Shown in pieces: positions 8,159 to 15,286 of a stretch of DNA of 15,286 nt. The notes under the pieces are model-generated. The model had not been told where the DNA came from and searched no databases. It saw only the letters and a list, made by a program, of their open reading frames with translations. Numbering within the stretch: the first letter of the stretch is position 1; each line of letters opens with the position of its first letter. This DNA is from Irineochytrium annulatum (taxonomy: Eukaryota > Chytridiomycota > Chytridiomycetes > Chytridiales > Chytridiaceae): positions 1-15,286 of the forward strand of contig JADGJL010000700.1 of assembly GCA_027600665.1 (NCBI GenBank), given 5' to 3'. The translations under genes and the position numbers were made by a program.

Positions 8159-9049
8159 GGATTAATATGGGCGCCAGGGGCGACGTTGCCTGACCAAATC
8201 AGGGTGATACCAGATATGAAGAAGATCACGGACGACTTGGAGCAGCGTTACAGCGATCGCATCGCGGCACGATTAGTGCGTGCGCTATCGCGCTGTGAGG
8301 CGACGATAAGGGAGTTACAGACTGGTAATGAGGAGGATGCTGATTATGCTCAAGACATTTTAGATGATTTCGCGCAGCGTGTGCAAACGGTGTTATGGGA
8401 ATCCGCAATGTCAATACTGCCGAAACGGAAAATTGGCCGCAACCAGCGAGGCGATCAGGTTAGGTCGTTGATGATCCGAACACGCCGATGGCTTGGTGGG
8501 ATAGCACGGTTTAGGAATGATTGTACGTCTCTAGAGAGTGTAATGACCGTCTACGTTGCATTAATCGCTCATTGGGATGGCTGTGCGGAGGACATTAAAG
8601 GCGAACTGGGAGGCGAATATGACATGTTAGCAGTTGGGATTCCGGCGTTGGCTCTGCCAGATGCTCGAGATAGGTTTTTTGCGGACGTGCGTCGCTTAAT
8701 GTTGGTTTATAAGAAACACGTGGATGTAGAATCAAAGCGGGTAAAAGCGGAAGCGATTGCATCGGCGTTGCAAAGTCGCGCAGAAGTCTTTACGAGTGGG
8801 CGAGTAACTAACGTTCTTGATAATATTCTGGATCGTGGAAAGGAGCGGATTCAAATTGATAGAGTTAAAATGAGCAACGGCAATATTAGTTACGACGCAC
8901 ATTCAACTCGGGAAGTAACACGGGCGACGTATTTACAGTGGATGACGCCGCGCGAGCCCCGCGAATTTGCCCCGACATCTGTATTTCACAATATCATGCG
9001 GCCTCGCGGGGATATAGACCCGACGATTTGGAACCACATCTGTGATGTC

Positions 9050-10110
9050 CCAACGGAGCAAGAAGTCGACGAAGCACTCAAGAAATTGGGGACGGCCAAG
9101 GCTGGTGGACCTTCCGGGTTAACTAAAGAGCTGTGGTGCATCGCTGGACCGACGGCGAAGGCGGCTATCATGTTCATGGTACAAATGTGTTTCAAATTCC
9201 GGATCGCGATCCCGTGTTGGCAACATTATTTCATATATCCAATCCCGAAATCCGACGATTGGGGAGGCGACATTTGGCGCACGAGACCGATTGGCCTTAT
9301 GGAGACACCCGCGAAACTCATGGGCACCATTCGCTGTACACGCGTAGTGCGTATCCTACAAACGACGAAGATCATACGGGGGTACAATTTTGCCCCTCTA
9401 CCGGGTTCCAGTACAGATGACCCTTTGATGATATTGCGGGCTGCAGTTGAACAAGCGCATGATAATGGAAGTCCGCTGTTTATTCTGTTTAATGATATTA
9501 AGAAAGCGTATGACTCGGTACCGTGGTCCAGTATGCTTGCGGCGCTGCGACGCTTGCATATCCCGGAGAGCTATTGCCATATGATCATGAGGGAAGGTGC
9601 ATGTACTCAAGCACAAGTGATAACACGAGCCGGGATAACGGATAGGTTGTCTACTACGTCGGCGATAGTACAAGGGTCCGTTACGATGGCTGCAATTTTG
9701 GGACCCGCTTATGGTTGCGCTGCAGGAGCACAGTGTGGGCGTTACCTTTCAGGTCCGGGTAGTACAGGAGCTACGACCTGGAGCGATGGTGACGGAGCAG
9801 CTGTCAGAACGAGTCGCCGCGTTGGCGTTTGTTGATGATACAGCGGTTATGGCGGAAATGGAAGAAGACTTACGACGACAGATGGATTTGATACTTGAGT
9901 ATGAAACTGTCTGCGGCATGGAGTCACAGCCGGTGAAAATGAAGTTTTTGTTAATCAATGGCCCAGAGGATAGCCCTGAACGTTTGAAGTGGCACGGGGT
10001 TCAATGGGTGCCTCGTTTAGAACGTGAAGATTCCGAGCGGTATTTGGGCAATTATTTTGAAGAAAGTGCATCCGGCAAAGGCACAAAGCGACATATTCGG
10101 GCGGCGGTGG
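9050..10110 (+). other. reverse transcriptase domain of ORF2, frameshifted between motifs B and C
   Basis: Early motifs KAGGPSGLTKELW and FIYPIPK...RPIGLMETPAKLM are followed by motif A FNDIKKAYDSV (catalytic Asp codon 9494-9496) and motif B AIVQGSVT (9665 onward). At CCC 9704-9706 the frame moves by +1. The new frame reads LMVALQEHSVGVTF and then motif C FVDD (9828-9839), whose two Asp complete the active site. A later YLGNYF (10041 onward) fits motif E. The order and spacing are normal for a LINE RT. Confidence 0.93.
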
Positions 10111-11102
10111 AACGAGTGATGTGCGCTTTGAGCCCCAAAGCGGTGACAGATAAGATGGCGGTATATATCATTAACCGGGTACTAATTCCGCAGATTCAGT
10201 ATTTGTGGAAATCACAGCCGGTTGACGGAATGTTTTTGGAAGAGATGGATGTGAAATTGCGGGGGTTGGTAAGGCACAAGGCGAAGTTGGCGACGTCGAC
10301 GGCAAATGCGATTTTATATCATCCAGAAATCTATGGATTGGAGTGTTTACGTGATTTATACTTTACGGAGAGGACGGTTATGCTTATGAAACTACTTAAT
10401 ACGGATGGGATCTGTGGTCGAGTGTGGGCGATCCGACTCCGACAATTGCAGCAATGGATGGCCGCCGTGGATAACCCGCTGCGGGTGCCTTACCGCGTCC
10501 AGGAGACGCGGCGTACAAGTTACAACCCGTGGCTCGTGCAAATGATGTCGTTAATGGCAGATAAAGGTGTCAGCTTTCAGGAGCGGACAGCCGATCGGAA
10601 TAAGCACCGAATACATATCGACATGGATTGGTCATGGGAGCAGATGTTGACACCGCGCGATCTCCGCGCGACATGGGACTTGCGCTCGAAATGGCAGCTG
10701 TATGCGTTAGATCAGATGGTGGATGCAACAGGCAGAGCGGTATATACGTTTGACGAATTCGTTTACGCAACAAAACGCCGGTTCCCCGCCTTGCGTTATC
10801 AGATAGCCACCGACTCAGAGGCCCGCAAATACGCAGTGTTGTTAAGCAAGGTGGCGCAAAGGCGGCGGGGGGCTTCTACTGCTCGGAGAAGGTTGAAGGA
10901 CGAGATCTGGCCGATAGATGGGCGCAAGTGGAATAATGGCTGGGACGAAGCAGAGGCAGCATTGGATCAGGGCGGGCAGGTGGAACCTCCGCGGGCAGAA
11001 TGGGATCGGTGGGCGGACATAGGTTTGCACTGGGAGGGCCACCCGAATGAAAGTGCGGTCTTTAGGGCGGTGGTGGAGAGACGCTGAGCCGATGCGAGAG
11101 CT

Positions 11103-11540
11103 GTGCATATATATACGGATGGCTCATTGGATCCGGAAACCGGATGGATGGGTATCGGGGTGGTGTGGCGCTCGGAAAGGACACTGTTGTGTGGATGAGA
11201 TTGCGGTGCGTGCGGGCGAAGCACCACCGTCATCCTTCCAACCGGAGACGGCAGGATTAATGGTGGCGTTAGCAAGTGTTGAGGCCGGAACGGCGGTGAT
11301 TCATATTGATAATATGGGCGTCGTGCTAACATATAACTCTTATATGACGGAAACATCGGCGGTGGCGACTGTGCTCATGCGGCACCCGGCGATGCGGCGT
11401 TGGGACGTTATTGCGGGGCTGATAGCTCGGCGCCGTGACAAAGGTTTGCCGTTGTGTGCAGTCCAACATGTGAAGGGTCACAGTGGGATAGCGGGCAATG
11501 AGGAAGCGGATGCGGCGGCAGCAGCGGGCCAGTTAGCAAC
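11103..11540 (+). other. RNase H domain of ORF2, split by a frame change
   Basis: Removes RNA from the RNA-DNA hybrid. The first part, IYTDGSLDPETGWMGIGVVWRSE, is in the RT motif C frame, after the TGA at 11085-11087, and has its catalytic Asp at 11118-11120. The frame then changes between 11184 and 11198. The second part supplies Glu (PETAGLMVAL, 11245-11247), Asp (IHIDN, 11308-11310), the conserved His in VKGHSGIAGNEEAD (11479-11481) and the last Asp (11509-11511). The full catalytic set is present but divided between two frames. Confidence 0.92.
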
Positions 11541-11892
11541 GGTGACGGTAGAGGCTGCGGGTAACGCGTTAGGACAGATTAGGTTCGGGCTATTACTAGG
11601 GGGACGGCCAGTGGATGGGCGAATTCGACGAACACTCAAGGACTGGACACAGTGGAAAGCGCTGCTTCACTACTATGATGTCTCGGCGCATGATGGGATT
11701 CGGCGGGAATCGGGACAAATTGATTGGGATATGTCTAACTTATTATTACATGATGGCGCAACGACAACGATGTTACGCACAACGATTCCAAACGCCAAGT
11801 GGCGACGCTACGTTGTCCAAGCCCCGCACTCCTTACTTCCAACGCAAGCAATATTGGCGGAGCGCTATCCAACGGTGTATCCAAATGGCGAG

Positions 11893-11943
11893 TGTCGCGT
11901 CTGTGAGTTAGCTCAAGAAACTGCACGACACGTATGGGGATGC
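11893..11943 (+). other. C2HC zinc-binding cluster after RNase H
   Basis: Reads CRVCELAQETARHVWGC, i.e. C-x2-C-x8-H-x3-C, the usual C-terminal cluster of LINE ORF2 proteins, thought to help RNA or target binding. It is in the same frame as the second part of RNase H. Confidence 0.85.
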
Positions 11944-12233
11944 TTGGGGTCGAGGGGGGAGCGAGAAGCCCTGTGGGAAGAATGGGAGGAGAAGGTTTTG
12001 GACGGCATTTGTCGACTTATGGGAGGGCGGGCAGGGAGTAAGGCGCGTATGCGGAATAGAATGCGCTTGTGGGAATTTCAAGGGGGAGGCCCGATGGTAC
12101 GAGGACTGGTGATGGAATGTGGAGGGTTACTGACTGGGATCATACCAACGGAATTAAAGGAGCGAATTCAACGGAAAACGGCTTTGACAGGGCCGCAGAT
12201 TGATAAGCTACTATTCTCCGAGCTCGCTGGTTG

Positions 12234-12620
12234 ATGGCGGAAGCTAAGGCACGGATATGGAACCGACGGTGCGAGGTGACCATCGAATGGGAGCGGGCGC
12301 ACGGGATTACTTGGCGAGACAAACGGGGGCGGCAGGGACCGAGAGGTGGAGGACAATTAGGGGGCCGAGGGGGCGGACGGCAGCTGAAGGCCCATTGTGA
12401 CGATTGCGACAGAGTACATGGTATGGGACGTTGCGGGCGAGAGTCTGAAATTGTGACGGAGTTAAATGATTTATGGGGTCAAGGATACGGACGGACTAAC
12501 GCCGTTTCAACGGTAATGGGAGGTATGTTAGGCGTTGCTGCTAAGCGGCGGGTGCATTACAATGCGTTGCATGCGGAAGTACACAAAGAGCAATCAGCTC
12601 AGCGGGTGTGTTGGGTTTAA
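12234..12620 (+). other. C-terminal ORF2 segment or separate small ORF3
   Basis: Open frame of 128 codons from ATG 12234 to TAA 12618-12620. The ATG overlaps the preceding TGA (TGATG, 12232-12236). It begins MAEAKARIWNRRCEV followed by EWERAHGITW, which looks like the C-terminal tail of LINE ORF2 proteins. A Gly/Arg-rich stretch comes next, then a compact cluster C-x2-C-x3-H-x4-C at 12396-12434. I favour an ORF2 tail displaced by a one-base change between 12204 and 12231. A separately translated basic zinc protein remains possible. Confidence 0.65.
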
Positions 12621-12713
12621 ACATGTTTGGGTGCCAGAGGCATTCCCGGTTATCTCGTAGCTTTAGGCGGGGCCGACTGTTGTTGTTACTTTAAATGTAA
12701 TACAAGGGATGTT
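12621..12713 (+). other. LINE 3' untranslated region
   Basis: About 93 bases between the last stop and the A-rich tail, containing TTTAAATGTAATACAAGGGATG. This would be the RT recognition end in members of the family; no repeat of it occurs elsewhere in the window. Confidence 0.75.
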
Positions 12714-12734
12714 AAACAAAAAAAAAATAAAAAA
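12714..12734 (+). other. A-rich tail of the LINE
   Basis: Twenty-one bases of A interrupted once each by C and T, directly abutting the right target-site duplication. It marks the 3' end and orientation of the insertion. Confidence 0.93.
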
Positions 12735-12752
12735 TTGGGGAATAGTGGCTTG
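12735..12752. repeat. right target-site duplication (18 bp)
   Basis: Identical to 5368-5385. The host sequence that followed the F-box-like leader before the insertion resumes at 12753. Confidence 0.97.
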
Positions 12753-13492
12753 TCACTGAGTGCGTCAAACTGTCAAGCCATCGAGTCCCATACCCTACCC
12801 CTCACAACGGCCCCAGTCTTCCTCTGTCCTCCGGCCATGTTTGGCGGGGGAGGTGTGGGGTGCATCGATACATTCCAGCCAGCCGATGAACGGAAACGGT
12901 GTCCCTTTTGACTTTTGCTGCGGTAAGTTCCGTAGTCTTGGCTGCTGGGCGCGAGATGGCTGGTACGGGGCTGCACAGGACGAGCTGGGTTGAGCGTGCA
13001 GTGTGGTAAAACGCATGTGTTTTGACAGCGTACTCCCGTCGAGAAAATCAGCAGCGGGTTAGGTCCACTGCAGCAGCCTTGACGTCCAACATCTCAGCCG
13101 CGCGCTGGCATCACCTCTTTCCATCCCGACAGCGCGACGCGTTCGTGTTCGAGCAGGAGCACGGAGTTGACGAAGTAGGGGTAGGTTGCACTTGTGTTCA
13201 TCGTCATCCCCATCCTCTCCTGCCCACCAGTGTTTTGCTTCCTATCTTGCTTCCGCCATTGTTTATCGCCGCATTTCGATCGCCATAGTTCGGGGTTCTG
13301 CGTGCCAGCTCCTCAGCCGCGTACACCCTGATATCTTTGTCTGACCAAGTATTTTGATCTTTGCTCAAAAGTTCTTTATGTCGTAGTTTTTCAAAAATTT
13401 ATACAAGTTACAAGTCATATCCATTTGTGATTTCTTATCTTTCGTCACTGTAAACCGTTTTTGCTACGATACATCAGCTCGACTTAGACGTC

Positions 13493-13515
13493 CTTAGGGT
13501 TAGGGTTACCCTAAG
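13493..13515. repeat. telomere-motif palindrome (TTAGGG type)
   Basis: Two TTAGGG units in plus orientation meet one inverted CCCTAA unit. Perfect 8-bp arms CTTAGGGT (13493-13500) and ACCCTAAG (13508-13515) enclose a 7-nt loop. It could be a tiny interstitial telomeric remnant or a telobox-like promoter element. Confidence 0.8.
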
Positions 13516-14233
13516 TCTCAGATGAGGGTCGCTGGAGGGTCGAGGGCGCTGTTGGGTTCCAATGGATGATGGACGGGGACCCGCGGCGGGGATCCGGTTG
13601 TATATGCGGTCTCCGGTGTGGGTTGATGCAGGTGAGGCGAGGCCACGTCAAGAATGTCGATGCAAGCTGAGCCCGACCAGGAAGGGGGGCTGCGCGGATC
13701 TTGCGGGTGGATTGCCCATGCCAGCTTTGACAACGCGACGAAGACAGACTTCGTAGCCACCAGTCAACATGTACGTAATCGCCGTGGTCGACACGAAGTT
13801 CATAGCCATGCAAATGGCGACGGTGTTTCCGAGCTTGATTCTGCTTGTTCGTTTGCGTGTTCGCGGTTGCAATTCGTATGTCATATATACATGAGCGATG
13901 ACCGTGTATTTGTGGCATTGCTGCCATCCAATATAAGAGTGAGCTTATCAAGGCAGCAATTGCAAGTGTAGCGACTGAGCTCTGGGTGGCTGGAGTGCGA
14001 TGATCTGGAGTCGCAACTCTGTAATATATATGCAATCCTCACTGATATGCGATGAGCATTTGCATTTATTTGTGTGCTGCGTGCTATGCTATTCTGGTAT
14101 GATATACTGACCGTTTCGGTCCTATCGTTGTCAGCGAAGTCGGTTGCGGGGCGGCGGTTCAAGGTCAAGGGTCCGTGCTGCTTGTTCGAGCACTTGGCCT
14201 ATCGCCGGCGCCTCAACATCCTGGGATTCAACT

Positions 14234-14252
14234 AACGAACGAACGAACGAAC
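14234..14252. repeat. AACG tetranucleotide microsatellite
   Basis: Four AACG units and a partial fifth (AAC). It lies about 215 bases before the OTU gene start and has no obvious role. Confidence 0.9.
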
Positions 14253-14466
14253 AATAAAGTGACCTGGACCCCAAGGCCTTCAAGCTAAAACGCTTTTTTA
14301 GGAATCGTTCTTAAACCTACAACCTACTCCTGCTCTCAACATAAACTACTTTTGACACATCGCACATCTTGTCAACCCTTTCATCTCGCTACACAACCTG
14401 TCCAAACGACATTGGAAGTCCACCAACAACGCGAATCACGCCCGCAAGGGTCCGCTGTGACAGCAT

Positions 14467-15286
14467 ATGATGGGGACCAACAAGCGGAAATCCCGAGCCC
14501 GCGCCTCCCGGCAGCCAACAGCCAGCTTGGCTTCGTTGGAACCCCAATTCTCAGACGATGGGCCTGATTATCTGCCCACGACACATGAGTAGTTCATTCG
14601 CCGCGCAAAATCACAACGCTGACGTTGCCATCCTTGATAAGCATGCAAAGCCAATAGCGAAGGGGCGGAGCACAGGCAGCAGTCACAGTTGTCTTATCAT
14701 GACGACGATGTGGACATGTATCCTGGGGGTTTACGCCGCAACAGCGATAAAGGATTCGGAGGCCAGCTCATAATTGACGAGCCCCTTCCAGGTCCTGCAA
14801 CGGACTCGTTCATCGAAGGAGACGGCAACTGCTTTTTCAGAGCCGTTGCATTCCTCACTATGAACGACCAGGAGCAGCATTTACAAGTCCGGGCGGACGC
14901 CATCGAGTACATGCGCCAGCACCCGGGCGACTTCCCCAACCGCACCCACGGGGTGGAGCAAGAGGTTGGATGGAAGGACACTGGTTTGGGCTCCGTCCTC
15001 GCCAACGACGACATTCTATGCACCTACATCGACTACATGAGTCGCCCGAAGCAATATGTTGATATGCTTCAGATCGGGACAACTGCTCTTAAAAGGTGAT
15101 TAGAATGGCCGCTTCTTCTCTAACCAATGACCAGGAACCTCCGAGTTAAGGTTTGGCACGACGCCGGTGGCCTATGTTACCTCTTCGAGCCCGCTAATCC
15201 ACATGGACTACTGCGAGACGTATCCCTGTATTTCATCACCGCTTCATGCCATTACGAAGTCTTCGTGCAGGCCCGGTTAAGTAAAG
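14467..15286 (+). CDS. OTU-family cysteine protease, 5' part, three exons, cut by window edge
   Basis: Likely deubiquitinase (cleaves ubiquitin from proteins). Exons are 14467-14588, 14658-15095 and 15135 to the edge. The start is the first ATG after an in-frame TGA at 14458. Residues 1-40 are basic then acidic (NKRKSRARASR may be a nuclear signal). The OTU domain starts near residue 88: GDGNCFFRAVAF has the catalytic-loop Asp96 and nucleophile Cys99 (codon 14830-14832). Next come HLQVRADAIEYMRQHPGDF, YIDYMSRPKQYVDMLQIGTTALK and, in exon 3, VKVWHDA and CHYEVFV with catalytic His226 (codon 15250-15252). The Cys-to-His spacing of 127 residues is normal for OTU domains, which supports both splice choices. 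The substrate linkage cannot be told. Some mobile elements also carry OTU domains, but introns and context favour a host gene. Confidence 0.86.
14589..14657 (+). other. intron 1 of the OTU gene (69 nt, inferred)
   Basis: Begins GTAGTT, ends AATAG, with a CTGAC branch-like site in GCTGACGTT. It joins the GA of exon 1 to C of exon 2 and removes in-frame stops on both sides. An alternative acceptor at 14675 (CACAG) keeps the same frame and would delete six residues. Confidence 0.65.
15096..15134 (+). other. intron 2 of the OTU gene (39 nt)
   Basis: Begins GTGATT and ends ACCAG, with a good CTAAC branch site about ten bases before the AG. It splits an Arg codon (AG|G). Without removal the frame stops at 15097-15099; with removal the OTU C-terminal motif and His226 are in frame. 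Confidence 0.8.

Larger units (their letters stand above)
7007..12620 (+). pseudogene. LINE ORF2 polyprotein (EN-RT-RNase H-zinc clusters), broken reading frame
   Basis: The ATG at 7007-7009 lies one base after the ORF1 stop (TAAAATG), an arrangement compatible with termination-reinitiation; the frame is also open upstream into ORF1. Domains in order: a basic N-terminal segment (residues 1-135), APE-type endonuclease (7420-8150), linker, RT (about 9050-10100), thumb/linker, RNase H (11103-11540), C2HC cluster (11893-11943) and a final basic segment with a second cluster (12396-12434). The frame changes at 9704-9706, meets TGA at 11085-11087, changes again between 11184 and 11198, and again between 12204 and 12231. 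The span of about 1870 codons is long for this family, where 1100-1400 is usual. Each break is local and conserved motifs resume straight after it, so decay or sequence error of a once continuous gene is the simplest reading. The last junction may instead be a true ORF boundary. Confidence 0.93.
5386..12734 (+). mobile_element. non-LTR retrotransposon (LINE) with Gag-like ORF1 and EN-RT-RNase H ORF2, defective copy
   Basis: A 7349-bp element bounded by a perfect 18-bp duplication and ending in an A-rich tail: the hallmarks of target-primed reverse transcription. It encodes a CCHC-containing ORF1 and an ORF2 with APE-type endonuclease, reverse transcriptase and RNase H. In known classifications that combination points to the I superclade (Tad-, I- or R1-like); which clade needs an RT tree. 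Only 36 nt precede the first ORF1 ATG, and that frame is open to the junction, so slight 5' truncation is possible. No long terminal repeats are present. ORF1 has one nonsense codon, and ORF2 has one nonsense codon and about three frame changes, so this copy should not be autonomous. It lies antisense to the neighbouring F-box-like gene. Confidence 0.97.
12753..14466. other. gene-poor region: displaced F-box-like upstream DNA and OTU-gene leader
   Basis: Its left part was once directly upstream of the F-box-like gene at 3577-5367; the first bases (TCAAGCCATCGA) weakly resemble the upstream DNA of copy 1. About 13370-13480 is AT-rich. A telomere-motif palindrome lies at 13493-13515 and a short AACG repeat at 14234-14252. 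From about 14330 the plus strand is CT-rich, as expected for the OTU gene leader. Frames up to 174 codons exist (for example minus 13511-14035) but overlap one another in several frames and show no domain or splice logic. I support no gene here. Confidence 0.55.

Noticed and set aside
11047..11200. Separate ORF beginning at ATG 11047 as the true RNase H start
   Set aside because: The IYTDGS motif lies in the other frame, so this stretch of that ORF is out of frame with the domain.
5422..12620. Reassigned TGA codon explaining the nonsense codons
   Set aside because: The full-length F-box-like gene ends at TGA, and frameshifts in ORF2 would remain unexplained.
5386..12734. LTR retrotransposon or retrovirus-like element
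   Set aside because: No terminal repeats, no protease or integrase; APE-type endonuclease, A-rich tail and 18-bp duplication fit a LINE.
13493..13515. Chromosome end or true telomere
   Set aside because: Only three motif units, with unique sequence and a gene on both sides.
12753..14466. tRNA, rRNA or CRISPR-like arrays
   Set aside because: I found no cloverleaf with A and B boxes, no rRNA-like sequence and no spaced direct repeats.
14352..14567. 71-codon plus-strand frame ahead of the OTU gene
   Set aside because: It has no ATG start and overlaps OTU exon 1 in another frame; the exon 1 frame splices correctly to the OTU domain.

Overview
The window looks like nuclear DNA of a fungus, possibly an early-diverging (chytrid-type) one; the lineage is only a guess. 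Grounds for this are short spliceosomal introns (39-69 nt) with CTAAC/CTGAC-like branch sites, CT-rich leaders, a TTAGGG-type telomere motif, and a non-LTR retrotransposon with endonuclease, reverse transcriptase and RNase H.

Layout. (1) 1-686, minus: 5' part of an aquaporin gene with one intron and a histidine-rich N-terminal tail, running off the left edge. (2) 1076-5367, minus: a local tandem family of F-box-like/helical-repeat genes. It has a C-terminally shortened copy (1076-2521), a gutted pseudogene in which the first codons are joined to the last ones (3019-3253), and a full-length copy (3577-5367). A 401-bp direct repeat (2718-3118 and 3289-3689) carries the intergenic DNA between copies. 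(3) 5386-12734, plus: a 7.35-kb non-LTR retrotransposon flanked by a perfect 18-bp target-site duplication (5368-5385 and 12735-12752) and ending in an A-rich tail. It lies directly against the start codon of the full-length F-box-like gene, so that gene's old upstream DNA is now at 12753 and beyond, over 7 kb away. (4) 12753-14466: about 1.7 kb with no gene I can support, containing a telomere-motif palindrome and a short AACG microsatellite. (5) 14467-15286, plus: 5' part of a three-exon OTU-family cysteine protease gene with Cys and His in register after splicing.

The retrotransposon is the main feature. ORF1 is Gag-like (CCHC knuckle, then a predicted coiled coil) and is cut by one in-frame TGA. 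ORF2 starts one base after the ORF1 stop and carries an APE-type endonuclease, RT, RNase H and two Cys/His clusters. It is broken by a frameshift between RT motifs B and C, a TGA before RNase H, a frameshift inside RNase H, and a frame change near the C-terminus that coincides with a TGATG stop-start overlap. All expected catalytic residues that I looked for are present, but they are spread over different frames. The copy therefore looks recently dead, or the sequence carries small errors. The window also shows three kinds of change to one small gene family: tandem duplication with decay, possible gene conversion (131 bp of perfect identity between two copies), and retrotransposon insertion upstream of one member.
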